From: an uncultured Woeseiaceae bacterium
GTDB taxonomy: Bacteria > Pseudomonadota > Gammaproteobacteria > Steroidobacterales > Woeseiaceae
Length of the DNA stretch: 64,000 nucleotides
NCBI GenBank assembly: GCA_947258565.1
Contig: CAMYJB010000004.1
Coordinates: 81,854 to 145,853, forward strand
Reading direction: 5' to 3'
Below are positions 42,120 through 53,881 of the stretch, one piece after another. Position 1 is the stretch's first letter. Each line of letters begins with the position of its first letter. The notes beneath the pieces are model-generated. The model made no database searches. It worked only from the letters and a program-made list of their open reading frames with translations, and was not told the origin of the DNA. The position numbers were made by a program, and so were the translations under genes.

Positions 42120-42527
42120 ATGTCCGGCATCGGCTTCTTCGAACTCGTGATTCTGTTCATGATCGGGCTGGTCGTGCTCGGTCCCCAGCGCCTGCCTAAA
42201 GTCGCGAATCAACTCGGTACCTGGATCGGCCAGGCCCGGCGAATGACCCGCGTCATGAAGCGACAGCTCGAGGACGAGCTGGATCTCGGCGACAACTTCA
42301 AGGACCTGAAGTCGATGGGCGACGAGCTGAAAGACGACCTCACGATCGGCCCTGCGGCCGCCCACGTACCGCGCGATGATGACAGCTACTCGCCACTCCA
42401 CGACAAGGATTCCGGCCCCTCCGTGGCAGGCATGAAAGTCGAGGAAGACGTTACGCCGGACGAGGCCGAGGCAGAGCCGGATGACGAAGGGGGCGCTGAA
42501 GAACAGGCTGAAGAGAAGCCGGCGTGA
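42120..42527 (+). CDS. tatB: Sec-independent translocase subunit TatB
   Basis: The 135-residue protein begins GFFELVILFMIGLVVLGPQRLP, the TatB N-terminal helix and GPxxLP hinge, then a long amphipathic helix (QARRMTRVMKRQLEDELD) and an acidic C-terminal tail. TatB with TatC forms the signal-peptide receptor. It lies 13 bases after tatA and overlaps the tatC start by four bases. Confidence 0.95.
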   Translation: MSGIGFFELVILFMIGLVVLGPQRLPKVANQLGTWIGQARRMTRVMKRQLEDELDLGDNFKDLKSMGDELKDDLTIGPAAAHVPRDDDSYSPLHDKDSGPSVAGMKVEEDVTPDEAEAEPDDEGGAEEQAEEKPA

Positions 42528-43321
42528 GCGACGAAACCTCGAACAGGGACGAAGAGCAGCAAGACGAAGACCTCGCGGAGGGCACGCTGCTGTCGCACCT
42601 CATCGAGCTGCGCTCGCGGCTGATCAAGATATCCATTGCCGTCATCGGTATGTTCGTAATCCTGCTGCCGTTTTCCCAGAAGATCTTCGTCGTGGTGTCG
42701 AAGCCGCTCGTCGAGGTGCTGCCGGGGCAGAAGATGATCGCGACGGCCGTTGCCTCGCCGCTGCTGACCCCGTTCAAGCTTACATTCTTTGTCGCGCTGT
42801 TCGTGGCGATGCCCGTCGTGCTTTACCAGGTCTGGGCATTCGTGGCGCCGGGCCTGTACAAGAAAGAAAAGCGCTTCGCGTTCCCCTTGCTCGGCTCCAG
42901 CATCATCCTGTTCTACGCCGGGATCGCGTTCGCGTATTTCGTGGTCTTCGAGCTCGTCTTCGGCTTCTTTGCAGCGATCACGCCGCAGAGCGTGGAGATG
43001 ATGACCGACATCGCCGCCTATCTCGACTTCATCACCAAGATCTTCCTCGCGTTCGGCCTCGCATTCGAGGTGCCGATTGCCACGGTGCTGGTCGTCTGGA
43101 CCGGCCTCACGACGCCCGAGAGACTGGGCAAGGCGCGACCGTACGTATTCCTTCTGGCGTTCATCGTCGGCATGTTCCTGACTCCGCCGGACGTCATCAG
43201 CCAGACGCTGCTCGCCGTGCCGGTGTACCTGCTCTACGAACTGGGCATCATTATGTCGCGGCTGTTCAGCCGCGACCGCCGCCAGGACACCGCCGACACC
43301 ATCGCCGAAGATGCTAATTAA
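42524..43321 (+). CDS. tatC: Sec-independent translocase subunit TatC
   Basis: The 265-residue protein has six helices and the TatC signatures LLSHLIELRSRLIKI near the N-terminus and FALAFGLAFEVPIATVLVV-type EFEVPIA motif. It recognises twin-arginine signals. The GTG start at 42524 overlaps tatB. No canonical terminator was found in the following 179 bases. Confidence 0.96.
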   Translation: MSDETSNRDEEQQDEDLAEGTLLSHLIELRSRLIKISIAVIGMFVILLPFSQKIFVVVSKPLVEVLPGQKMIATAVASPLLTPFKLTFFVALFVAMPVVLYQVWAFVAPGLYKKEKRFAFPLLGSSIILFYAGIAFAYFVVFELVFGFFAAITPQSVEMMTDIAAYLDFITKIFLAFGLAFEVPIATVLVVWTGLTTPERLGKARPYVFLLAFIVGMFLTPPDVISQTLLAVPVYLLYELGIIMSRLFSRDRRQDTADTIAEDAN

Positions 43322-43500
43322 CTGAAACCAATAATGATTTAGCGTGTCGACCACCTGAAGGCACGAGCTGCTCCCGGTGGAAAGTACGCGGCGAAATAGT
43401 GTTTAATGCATAGCCTTTCGGTCTGCGCTCGAGGCGCCGGGCCGCAAACCACAGTTCGCTGCCCGGATCGAATCAGGGCGGCTCCGGGAGCGATCATCAT

Positions 43501-45023
<1,523 letters not shown>

Positions 45024-45024
<1 letters not shown>

Positions 45025-46859
45025 TGAAATATTACTGTTCGATCTTTTTCGTCGCCCTCCTGTTATCGGCGTGCGGACAACCGCAAGGCGAACAGGCATC
45101 GGTCCCGGCGCGCAGCGCGCAGGAAGCGCCGGCAGAGACTGCGGACGAATTCGTGGCCCGCATCAACGAGGAACTCACCGAACTTCGCCGCGAAACCGGT
45201 GCCGCCGGCTGGGTCCGGTCCACCTACATCACGGAGGACACGGCGCTCTTGCGATCGAGAGCCCGTGAGCGCTACGCCGCCTGGCACAGCGACGCCGTCA
45301 AACAGGCGATGCAGTACGACAACCAGGTGCTCACGCCCGAGACGCAGCGCGCAATCGACTTGTTGAAGCTCGGCACGTCGCTGCCCTCGCCGTCCGCCCC
45401 GGACAAGCGCCGTGAACTGACGCAGATCGCCACCGACATGAGAGGCATTTACGGCGCCGGCAAGTATTGCCGGAGCGGCGGCGACTGCCTGGGCGGAGCG
45501 GAACTCGAGACATTGATGCAGACGAGCCGCGACTACGACGAACTGCTCGACGCCTGGCAGGGCTGGCGCACGATCGCGCCGCCGATGCGCGACATGTACG
45601 CGCGCTACGTCGAGCTGGCGAACGAGGGTGCCCGGGAACTCGGCTACGCCGATCTCGGCGCGATGTGGCGGGCGAAATACGACATGAGCCCCGATGCGTT
45701 CCGCGCGGAGACGACGCGCCTGTGGGAACAGGTGAAGCCGCTCTACGACGCGCTGCACTGCCACGTCCGCGCCAAGCTCGGTGAGTTTTACGGCGAAGAC
45801 AAGGTGCCGCAGGATCAGCCGATTCCCGCGCATCTGCTCGGAAACATGTGGGCGCAGACCTGGGACACCCTCTACGACATCATGGAGCCTTATCCTGCCG
45901 CCGCCGACTTCGACGTAGACGCCACGTTAAGCAGGAAGAACTACTCGCCCCAGGAAATGGTGCGCTCGGCCGAGAACTTCTACGTGTCCCTGGGCATGCA
46001 TCGGCTGCCCGACACGTTCTGGGAGCGCTCGATGTTCACCAAGCCGGCGGATCGCGAAGTCATCTGTCACGCCAGCGCCTGGGGACTGGACGGCGGTAAC
46101 GACCTGCGCATCAAGATGTGCATCAATCAGACCTACGACGAACTCAAGGTGATCTACCACGAACTCGGCCACAACTACTACCAGAGCGCCTACAAGAACC
46201 AGCCGGCACTGTTTCGCGGTTCCGCGCATCCCGGGTTCCACGAAGCGATCGGCGACACCGTGACGCTGTCGATGACGCCCGGCTATCTTGCCGAGGTCGG
46301 CCTGATCAATTCCGCTGAGAACAGCCGCGAAGCCGATATCAACCGCCAGATGCAGATGGCGCTGCGTGGAATTGCAGTGCTGCCCTGGGCAAAACTTGTC
46401 GACGAATGGCGCTGGAAGGTCTTCTCGGGCGAAGTGACCCCCGACAGTTACAACCAGGCCTGGTGGGATCTGCGCGAGGAATACCAGGGCGTAACGCCTC
46501 CGGTCGGGCGCAGCGAAGCGGATTTCGATCCGGGTGCCAAGTACCACATTCCCGCAAACGTTTCCTACACGCGTTACTTCCTCGCACGCATCCTGCAGTT
46601 CCAGCTGCAGCGTTCACTGTGCGAGATCGCCGGGCACGAAGGCGAACTCCAGGCCTGTTCGTTATACGGCAGCAAGGAGGCCGGCGAACGATTCTGGGCG
46701 CTGCTCGAGGAGGGCGAAAGCCAGCCCTGGCAGGACACCCTCGAAGACTTCGCCGGTACGCGCGAGATGGACGCGACCGCGATTATAGATTACTTCGCGC
46801 CGCTGATGGACTACCTGAGGGAGCAAAACGCCGCCCGGGTTTGTGGCTGGCAGGGGTAA
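45024..46859 (+). CDS. M2 family peptidyl-dipeptidase (ACE-like lipoprotein)
   Basis: The 611-residue zinc dipeptidyl carboxypeptidase belongs to the angiotensin-converting-enzyme family. It has a lipoprotein signal (ALLLSAC), the catalytic motif HELGH in VIYHELGHNYYQ, and the downstream zinc Glu in FHEAIGDTVTLS. Full ACE-type topology is present (about 580 aa mature). It would cut dipeptides from exported or scavenged peptides in the periplasm, to be taken up by the adjacent POT transporter. Bacterial M2 genes are common in Xanthomonadales and relatives. Confidence 0.94.
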
Positions 46860-46869
46860 CGGCGGCCGG

Positions 46870-46929
46870 GGCATTTCTCTCCCTCATGGCTCGCTTCGCT
46901 GCGCTGACATCCATGGAGGGATTAATGCC
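46870..46929. repeat. Hairpin element related to the 26.4 kb repeat
   Basis: Arms GGCATT...CCCTCATGG (46870-46889) and CCATGGAGGG...AATGCC (46911-46929) pair imperfectly around the core CTCGCTTCGCTGCGCTGACA. The core is very similar to that at 26445-26465. A part core also occurs near 57580-57593. Position is 11 bases after the M2 peptidase stop. This suggests a dispersed palindromic repeat that has inserted after stop codons. Confidence 0.65.
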
Positions 46930-47047
46930 GCGGAGCACGGGGATGTGCGAGAGCGGCGATACTTCGGTCGAGAAACGCCCCGGGCCGCCGACAAAGTTGG
47001 CGGGCGATTCATGTAAACTCGAAATTGCAGTCTGACGGATAATAATA

Positions 47048-48589
47048 ATGGCAAAAGAACAAGCTAAGAAGCCCGGCCTGACGACACGTATGCTCGCGAC
47101 CGTCGAACGCGTGGGCAACATGCTGCCCGATCCGGCCGTGCTGTTCATCGCACTGCTGTTTATCGTCTGGGTATTGTCCTGGTTGCTTTCCTACGTTTCG
47201 TTCGGCGTGATCGACCCTCGCTCCAACGAACCGCTCATCATCAACAACCTGCTCGCGCCCCGGGCCATCACCGAGTTTCTCTCGGTCATGGTGACGAACT
47301 TCTCTCATTTCCATCCGGTCGGCGTGGTGCTGGTCGCGATGCTGGGTATCGGCGTCGCGGAACACACCGGTTTTATCAATTCGGCAATCCGCTCCCTGTT
47401 GAACGTGACGCCGGCGATGTTGCTGACGCCGATGGTCATTCTTGTGGGCATCGTCTCGCACTCGGCGGTCGATGCGGGCTACGTTCTGGTCATCCCGCTG
47501 GGCGGCGTCATTTTCTACGCGGCGGGCCGTCATCCGCTGGCGGGTATCGCCGCCGCGTTCGCGGGCGTGTCGGGCGGCTTCTCCGCCAACTTCGTACCGA
47601 GCTCGCTCGATCCGCTGCTGCAAGGCCTCACCCAGGCGGGCGCACAAATTCTCGATGCGGACATCATCGTCAATCCGCTCAACAACTATTTCTTCACGAC
47701 CGCGTCATCGGTCCTGATAGTCTCGCTCGGCTGGTACATCACGGAGAAGGTCGTCGAGCCGCGCATCTCGGGCACCAAGATCGACGGCGATGCCGAAGAC
47801 CTGCCAGAGATGCACGACCTGCAGCCGAACGAGCGCAAGGGCTTACGCTGGTCCCTGATCGCAATGGTTCTCGGCCTCGTCGTGCTGTTCGTGACAGCCC
47901 TGCCTGAAGGGTCGGCATGGCGTACCCCCGATGGCGACCTGACATCGTTCGGCGCGCCGATGATGCGCGCGATCGTCTCGCTGATCTTCCTCCTGTTCCT
48001 GGTGCCGGGCATCGTGTACGGCATCGTTGCAGGGACGATGAAGAGCTCGAAGGACATGATCGAAGGCATGACCCACGCCATGCACGGTATGGCCTATTAC
48101 CTCGTGATTATGTTCTTCATCGCCCAGTTCGTTTACGCGTTCGGCCAGTCGAACCTCGGTGTCCTGCTGGCGCTGGAAGGCGCAACCTTTCTCAAGGCGA
48201 TGAATGCGTCGGCACCGGTTACGATCGTCGGCATCGTCTTCCTCACCGCGTTCGTCAACATTTTCGTCGGTTCGGCCAGCGGCAAGTGGGGCCTCCTCGC
48301 CCCGATCTTCGTGCCCATGCTGATGTCGCTCGGCATCTCTCCCGACCTGACGCAGGCGGCGTACCGTGTCGGTGACTCGAGCACCAACATCATCACGCCA
48401 CTGATGCCGTACTTCCCGCTGGTGGTCGTTTACTGCCAACGCTACGTGAAGAACACGGGCATCGGCACGCTGACCGCGATGATGCTGCCGTATTCGGTGA
48501 CCTTCCTCGTGACCTGGACAATCTTCCTGCTCGCGTACTACGCGATCGGCTTACCGCTGGGCATACAAGCCAGCTACACCTATCCCTGA
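47048..48589 (+). CDS. AbgT-family transporter (p-aminobenzoyl-glutamate type)
   Basis: The 513-residue membrane protein has the AbgT architecture of nine helices and two hairpins, with GIVSHSAVDAGYVLVIPLGG and GSASGKWGLLAPIFVPMLMS. Family members take up p-aminobenzoyl-glutamate or export sulfonamides. It is preceded by AATAATA and no strong ribosome-binding site. Cotranscription with the M2 gene is uncertain because of the repeat between them. Confidence 0.93.
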   Translation: MAKEQAKKPGLTTRMLATVERVGNMLPDPAVLFIALLFIVWVLSWLLSYVSFGVIDPRSNEPLIINNLLAPRAITEFLSVMVTNFSHFHPVGVVLVAMLGIGVAEHTGFINSAIRSLLNVTPAMLLTPMVILVGIVSHSAVDAGYVLVIPLGGVIFYAAGRHPLAGIAAAFAGVSGGFSANFVPSSLDPLLQGLTQAGAQILDADIIVNPLNNYFFTTASSVLIVSLGWYITEKVVEPRISGTKIDGDAEDLPEMHDLQPNERKGLRWSLIAMVLGLVVLFVTALPEGSAWRTPDGDLTSFGAPMMRAIVSLIFLLFLVPGIVYGIVAGTMKSSKDMIEGMTHAMHGMAYYLVIMFFIAQFVYAFGQSNLGVLLALEGATFLKAMNASAPVTIVGIVFLTAFVNIFVGSASGKWGLLAPIFVPMLMSLGISPDLTQAAYRVGDSSTNIITPLMPYFPLVVVYCQRYVKNTGIGTLTAMMLPYSVTFLVTWTIFLLAYYAIGLPLGIQASYTYP

Positions 48590-48598
48590 GGACAAGCC

Positions 48599-51004
48599 AT
48601 GGCCATGCCGGATTTCGAAAAACTCGGTAGCTTTTATCTCGGCAAGCGTCACGATGCGGCCGCCGACACTCTCACGGACGAACTGGTGTTGTACGACTCG
48701 AAGGATCTCACGACGCACGCCGTGATCATCGGCATGACGGGTTCCGGCAAGACCGGGCTCGGCATCGGCCTGCTCGAGGAGGCGGCGCTTGATCACATCC
48801 CGGTCATCGCCATCGATCCCAAGGGTGACATGGGCAACCTGTTGCTGACCTTCCCGAAGCTGGCGCCCGCGGATTTCCGGCCGTGGGTCAATCCGCGCAG
48901 CGCGAACGACCAGGGCCAGACCGTCGATGAATACGCTGCCGCGCAGGCGGCGCTGTGGAAGAAAGGCCTCGGCGACTGGGGACAGTCGGGTGAGCGCATC
49001 GCGAAACTGCGCGCGAGCACCGAAATGGCGATCTACACGCCGGGCAGCAACGCCGGGCTGCCGATCTCGGTTCTCAAGTCTTTCGCGCCGCCCGAGGCGG
49101 CACTGATGGACGACGTCGACCTGTACCGCGAGCGGGTGCAGGCCACCGCGACCGGCATCCTCACGCTGCTGGGCATCGACGCGGACCCGGTCGCGAGCCG
49201 CGAACACATCCTTATCTCGCGCCTGCTCGATCATGCCTGGCAGGCGGGCGGAGCGCTGGATATCGCCGGCCTGATCGCGGCGATACAGAATCCGCCGTTC
49301 ACTACGATCGGCGTCATGAGTCTCGACGCGTTCTTCCCGGAGAAGGATCGCTTCGCGCTCGCGATGCGGCTCAACAACCTGCTGGCGGCACCGGGCTTCG
49401 AAGCCTGGATGCAGGGCGCGCCGCTCAGCGCGAAAAACCTGCTGTACACGGCGGAGGGCAAGCCACGCATTTCGGTGCTGTCCATCGCACACCTGGACGA
49501 CCCCTCGCGGATGTTCTTCGTGTCGATGCTGCTGAACGAGATCATCGCCTGGATGCGCGCCCAGCCCGGCACGTCCAGCCTGCGGGCGATCCTGTACATG
49601 GACGAAATCTTCGGCTTCATGCCGCCGGTGGCGAACCCGCCCACCAAGACGCTGTTCCTGACGCTCCTGAAACAGGCGCGCGCCTATGGCGTGGGACTGG
49701 TGCTCGCCACCCAGAATCCGGTCGACCTGGACTACAAGGGCCTGTCGAACACCGGCACCTGGTTCATCGGTCGCCTGCAGACGGAGCGGGACAAGGCCCG
49801 CGTCATGGAAGGCCTGGAAGGTGCGAGCCAGGGCGACTTCGACAAGCAGGCGATGGAGCGAACGCTCGCCGGCCTGGGCAAGCGCCGTTTCCTGCTGCAC
49901 AACGTGCACGAGGACGCGCCGGTCGTGTTCGGGACCCGCTGGGTCATGTCCTACCTGGCCGGCCCGATGACCCGCGACCATATCCGCACGCTGATGGCGA
50001 ATGCCCGGCAGGCCGCGCCTGCAATCACCGCGGGAGCCGCGAAGCCGAAGCAGAAGAGCGCCTCGGACGCGCCAGCGCTGCCGCCCGCCATCGAGCAGTA
50101 CTTCGTGCCGGGCGGCGACGACAACGTGACCTATTTTCCGCGCCTGGTCGGCGGCGTAAACCTCGTCTTTTCGAACGCGCGCTACCAGGTCGAAGACGAG
50201 CGCAGTGCGCTGTACACCGTCGAAATCGAAGACGGCCCGGTGGCCGTCGACTGGGACAGCGCCGAGCGCCTGGACATCGCGATCGACGCTTTGCGCGACA
50301 GCGCCATGCCGGGCACCTCGTTTGCGGAGCTTCCGGGTCCGGCGGCAAACGCGAAGCAGTACACGGCGTGGCAGCGCGAATTCAAGCGCTGGGTCCGCCA
50401 GAACGAGACCGTCACCCTTTACCGGAACAAGCGCTTTCGGCTGACCTCCAGCCCCGGCGAATCCGAAGGCGACTTTCGCGTGCGCCTGCAGGCGCTGGCC
50501 AGCGAGAAACGCGACCAGGCCATCGCCAAACTCCGCAAACGTTACGCGAGCAAGACGACCACGCTCGAGAATCGCCTGATGCGGGCACAACAGGCCATTG
50601 CGCGCGAACAACAACAGGCCAGCAAGAAGACGCTGGATACGGCCGTCTCGATCGGCACCGCCATCCTCGGCGCCGTACTGGGGCGGAAGCGGCTCTCGAC
50701 AACGTCGGCAAGCCGCGTCGGCACGGCGATCAAGACGGCCGGCGGCGCGCGTAAGGAAGCGGCGGACGTGGCCCGCGCAAAACAGACGGCGGCGAAGGTC
50801 AGCGCGGATCTCGAAGCGTTGAACCAACAGCTCCAAAAGGAGGTCGATGCGCTCGATACGGCCTTCGACGCCCAGGCGGAGGAACTGGAAGAAATCGTCG
50901 TCCGCGCCAAGACCACCGACGTACACGTTCCGGTGATGGCGCTCGCGTGGATGCCGTATTCGCCGGATTCCAAAGGCCGGCTCAGGCCCGCCTGGGGTTC
51001 CTAG
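48599..51004 (+). CDS. HerA-like ATPase (DUF853-type) with C-terminal coiled coil
   Basis: The 801-residue cytoplasmic protein has Walker A GMTGSGKTG (Lys51), Walker B ILYMDEIFGF and the motif LLKQARAYGVGLVLATQNPV, as in HerA/FtsK-like DNA-pumping ATPases. After about residue 480 it turns to a second domain and a long basic/acidic coiled coil (about 620-790). Family members are conserved but poorly studied; NurA, the nuclease partner of archaeal HerA, is not nearby. It overlaps the Kazal-protein gene tail to tail by four bases. Confidence 0.85.
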   Translation: MAMPDFEKLGSFYLGKRHDAAADTLTDELVLYDSKDLTTHAVIIGMTGSGKTGLGIGLLEEAALDHIPVIAIDPKGDMGNLLLTFPKLAPADFRPWVNPRSANDQGQTVDEYAAAQAALWKKGLGDWGQSGERIAKLRASTEMAIYTPGSNAGLPISVLKSFAPPEAALMDDVDLYRERVQATATGILTLLGIDADPVASREHILISRLLDHAWQAGGALDIAGLIAAIQNPPFTTIGVMSLDAFFPEKDRFALAMRLNNLLAAPGFEAWMQGAPLSAKNLLYTAEGKPRISVLSIAHLDDPSRMFFVSMLLNEIIAWMRAQPGTSSLRAILYMDEIFGFMPPVANPPTKTLFLTLLKQARAYGVGLVLATQNPVDLDYKGLSNTGTWFIGRLQTERDKARVMEGLEGASQGDFDKQAMERTLAGLGKRRFLLHNVHEDAPVVFGTRWVMSYLAGPMTRDHIRTLMANARQAAPAITAGAAKPKQKSASDAPALPPAIEQYFVPGGDDNVTYFPRLVGGVNLVFSNARYQVEDERSALYTVEIEDGPVAVDWDSAERLDIAIDALRDSAMPGTSFAELPGPAANAKQYTAWQREFKRWVRQNETVTLYRNKRFRLTSSPGESEGDFRVRLQALASEKRDQAIAKLRKRYASKTTTLENRLMRAQQAIAREQQQASKKTLDTAVSIGTAILGAVLGRKRLSTTSASRVGTAIKTAGGARKEAADVARAKQTAAKVSADLEALNQQLQKEVDALDTAFDAQAEELEEIVVRAKTTDVHVPVMALAWMPYSPDSKGRLRPAWGS

Positions 51005-51927
51005 TCGCCGATACAGGCGCCGGCATAGGCTTTGATGACGCCTGCGTTCTCGAGCTGGCACTCGTTGTCGTAGGTAATGCCGTCGAGCCCGCACACCGGC
51101 AGGTAGACGCGCGGACAGTTACGGCCCTGTTCCTCACACATGCCGGCATAGTCGATGCGCGTTCCGCGCCGCTCCGCGTAGCATGCGTTGGCGTAAGTCA
51201 GGTTGTCCGCACCACACACGGGAACGAACAGGTTCGGACACGGCCGCTGGTTGCAGATACCGACGGTATAGCTCGAAATCCCGGCCTTGTCGGCGAGACA
51301 GGCGCTGTCATAAGTTACGCCGTCGTTGCCGCAGACCGGCGCGAAAACCGGCGGGCAATTATTAACGTCGCATGCGCTCGCACGCTGCACGGGCACACGG
51401 TCCACGTTCGCTTCGCAACGATTCAGGTAGGTGCGGCCGTTCATGCCGCAGACCGGATCCGGAACGCCGGGACAGCCGCTGGGCGCACAGGCGCCGAGGC
51501 CGGCAATCTCGACGCGGGATTGCGCCGCGAAACACTCATTGATGTAGGTATTGCCGTCGACGCCACAGACGGGGTCGTAGTCTTCGCTGCATTCCCGGGG
51601 CCCGGCGAAAAATTCGTCGTCGCCTGAGCTGTCCCCGTCGACGTCCTGTTCATCGGCGCCCTCATCGGACGGGTCAGTCTCGTCGGCGTCCTCAGTCACG
51701 TTTTCGCCGTTGGTCGCGGCGGGGCATTCACCCTCGGCAACGATGTCGACGCCCGCCACGTTGGCAACGCACTCATTGCTGTAGGTCTTGCCGTCGGCTC
51801 CGCAGACCGGGGTATAGTCCATCGTGCAGGCCACGTCGTCTGCCTGCGCCAGCAACAGTGGGGCGGCGGTTATTCCGGGCGATGCCAGCAGGCTCGCGGC
51901 GATACAGGCAACAACTCTGTTCATCAT
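51001..51927 (-). CDS. Exported protein with six Kazal-type domains
   Basis: The 308-residue protein has a signal peptide (about 1-22) and six tandem Kazal units, each with the C-x-PVCG-x-DG-x-TY-x-N-x-C pattern, for example TPVCGADGKTYSNEC, DPVCGVDGNTYINEC and LPVCGLDGITYDNEC. Between units 1 and 2 lies an acidic linker (about 75-100). Kazal domains inhibit serine proteases. Six in one bacterial protein is unusual; the P1 residues differ between units, suggesting different targets. It starts just after yibQ on the same strand. Confidence 0.9.
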   Translation of the reverse strand: MMNRVVACIAASLLASPGITAAPLLLAQADDVACTMDYTPVCGADGKTYSNECVANVAGVDIVAEGECPAATNGENVTEDADETDPSDEGADEQDVDGDSSGDDEFFAGPRECSEDYDPVCGVDGNTYINECFAAQSRVEIAGLGACAPSGCPGVPDPVCGMNGRTYLNRCEANVDRVPVQRASACDVNNCPPVFAPVCGNDGVTYDSACLADKAGISSYTVGICNQRPCPNLFVPVCGADNLTYANACYAERRGTRIDYAGMCEEQGRNCPRVYLPVCGLDGITYDNECQLENAGVIKAYAGACIGD

Positions 51928-52664
51928 CAGGGAAACTCTATCAGCTCACGAAGTGGCACGAGCTGTATCCCTTCTTCGACAAGGCCGGGGATCGCGCGTT
52001 CCAGGAAAGCCAGGGTATCCGGGTAGGGGTGACCGATGGCCACTGCAAGTCCTTGCTCCCGCGCCAGCGCCTTGAGGCGCTCAAACTCCTTCGCCACCTT
52101 TTCCGGTGCCGGGTCCGAATCCAGGAACACGTCCCGCTTGATCGCCGGCACGCCCTGCTCCGATGCGATCTGCAGCGCGACGCTGTGATGCGTCGTGTAA
52201 CTGTCAACGAAATAAAGCCCACCGGCCCGAAGGATTTCTTCCATCAGCCAGCTCATGTGGCCCGGGTGCCGCGTCAGCAAGCTGCCTCGATGACTGTTCA
52301 CGCCCACGGCGAACGGGACTGAATGCATAGCGCTCGCAAACGTATCAGCGAAAGCTTCACGGGTCGTATCGAGGGTGATCGAGCCGGGCTCCACAGCGCC
52401 GTCATGCTCGACAGACTGCAGCGGCAGGTGCACAAGAACTTCCTTGCCGCGCTCCCGGGCGGCTTTCGCCAGCTGCGCCGCGCTCGGCGTGCCGGGCAGG
52501 ATCGCGCAGGCCACCGGGCCCGGCAGCGCGACTGCGCGGCGCCCCGCCGCCATCTGGTAACCCAGGTCGTCGATGATAATGGCGATGCGCGGAGCCGACT
52601 GCGCGAAGCTCTGCGACGCGAGTAAGAGGAGTATCGCGACGGCGCGGAATTGTGTGAAGCTCAT
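51927..52664 (-). CDS. Divergent polysaccharide deacetylase, YibQ-like
   Basis: The 245-residue periplasmic protein has a signal peptide (VAILLLLASQSFA) and the family motifs IAIIIDDLGYQM, VHLPLQSVEHDG and GVNSHRGSLLTRHPGHM. These resemble polysaccharide deacetylases, but the catalytic set is only partly kept. It is located, as in E. coli, next to envC and ctpA, where it is thought to act on the cell envelope. Its stop overlaps the Kazal gene start by one base. Confidence 0.88.
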   Translation of the reverse strand: MSFTQFRAVAILLLLASQSFAQSAPRIAIIIDDLGYQMAAGRRAVALPGPVACAILPGTPSAAQLAKAARERGKEVLVHLPLQSVEHDGAVEPGSITLDTTREAFADTFASAMHSVPFAVGVNSHRGSLLTRHPGHMSWLMEEILRAGGLYFVDSYTTHHSVALQIASEQGVPAIKRDVFLDSDPAPEKVAKEFERLKALAREQGLAVAIGHPYPDTLAFLERAIPGLVEEGIQLVPLRELIEFP

Positions 52665-53881
52665 CGAGCCTTGCTGTGCATCACGTCGCCGCGCTGCAGG
52701 CGATGCAACGCTTCGAGCAGCTGTGCATCCTGCTCACGGTCAACAAAGCCGCTCAGACTCATGTCCGGGTAGCCCGGCGTGCCCTCGACATACACGTCCG
52801 GAGTAATGCCGGTTTCGTGGATGGAGTCACCGGATGGTGTGTAGTAACGCGACGTCGTCAGCTTGAGCGCGCGACCCTGCGACAGGGGCATCACCGTTTG
52901 CACCAGTCCCTTGCCGAAGGTACCGGTGCCGACGACGATTGCGCGGCCGTGGTCCTGCAGTGCGCCCGCCACGATCTCCGAGGCGGACGCGGAACCTTCG
53001 TTCACGAGCACCACGAGTTCGGCGCCATCGAGCACGTCGCCACGGTGCGCCGATCGCGTGAAGCGGGCGTCGTTCGTACGGCCGTCTGCCACCACGATGA
53101 CGCCCGAATCGAGAAACAGGTCAGAGACGTCGACTGCGGAATCGAGGACGCCACCAGGATTATTGCGAAGATCCAGTATCAGGCCCGCGAGCATACCGCC
53201 GCCGGCTTCCTGCATGACGTCGATCGCCCGGCTGAGTTCCCGCGCCGTCGTTTCGCTGAACTGGCTCACGCGGACGTAACCGGAGGACGGCCCCAGGATC
53301 TCATAATGGACGCTGGCGACGCGGATGACCTCCCGCCGCATCTGGTGTTCGATCGCCTCGCCGTCACGGAGCACGGTAATGCTGATCCGCGATCCGGCAC
53401 GGCCGCGCATGCGGCCGATCGTGTCCTGCAGATGATCCGGCTCCACCGCAATACCGTCGACGGCGATTATCTGGTCGCCGCTCCGTATCCCGGAGCGCGC
53501 CGCCGGCGAGCCCGTTATTGGCGTGACGACCTTGATGACACCATTGATGTCGGCCACCTCGACGCCTACGCCCGTGTAGCTGCCGGTGGTGCTGATGCGA
53601 ATGTCCCGATATTCGTCGGCATCGAGATACTGGGAGTGGGCATCCAGGTCGCTGACCATGCCGCGGATTGCGCTCTCCAGCAGCAGGCTGTCGTCGAGCG
53701 GCTCGACATAATCCCGTTTGACGCGCTCCATGACTTCAGCAAACAGCCGCGCGTTCTCCCAGGCAAGCTCCTCCGCCGCAGGCGCCTCGCCGGCGGAAAG
53801 CAGGCCACCACCGATCGACAGGCTCAACCCCATCACCGTTCCGATCACCACGACCAGGATAGCCCTGATTTTCAACGACAT
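52661..53881 (-). CDS. ctpA: C-terminal processing peptidase, S41 family
   Basis: The 406-residue exported protease has an N-terminal helix, a PDZ domain (VEVADINGVIKVVTPITG to GDQIIAVDG) and the S41 catalytic core. The Ser is in NEGSASASEIVAGAL and the Lys in GTGTFGKGLVQTV. CtpA-type proteases cleave periplasmic and cell-wall-related proteins, including the hydrolase system activated by EnvC-like proteins. It overlaps yibQ by four bases. Confidence 0.94.
   Translation of the reverse strand: MSLKIRAILVVVIGTVMGLSLSIGGGLLSAGEAPAAEELAWENARLFAEVMERVKRDYVEPLDDSLLLESAIRGMVSDLDAHSQYLDADEYRDIRISTTGSYTGVGVEVADINGVIKVVTPITGSPAARSGIRSGDQIIAVDGIAVEPDHLQDTIGRMRGRAGSRISITVLRDGEAIEHQMRREVIRVASVHYEILGPSSGYVRVSQFSETTARELSRAIDVMQEAGGGMLAGLILDLRNNPGGVLDSAVDVSDLFLDSGVIVVADGRTNDARFTRSAHRGDVLDGAELVVLVNEGSASASEIVAGALQDHGRAIVVGTGTFGKGLVQTVMPLSQGRALKLTTSRYYTPSGDSIHETGITPDVYVEGTPGYPDMSLSGFVDREQDAQLLEALHRLQRGDVMHSKAR

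Noticed and set aside
48551..51094. An antisense reading frame of 847 codons opposite the HerA-like ATPase
   Set aside because: It is longer than the true gene but is rich in Arg, Gly and His without any domain; the plus-strand frame has Walker A and B motifs. Long antisense frames are common in GC-rich DNA.
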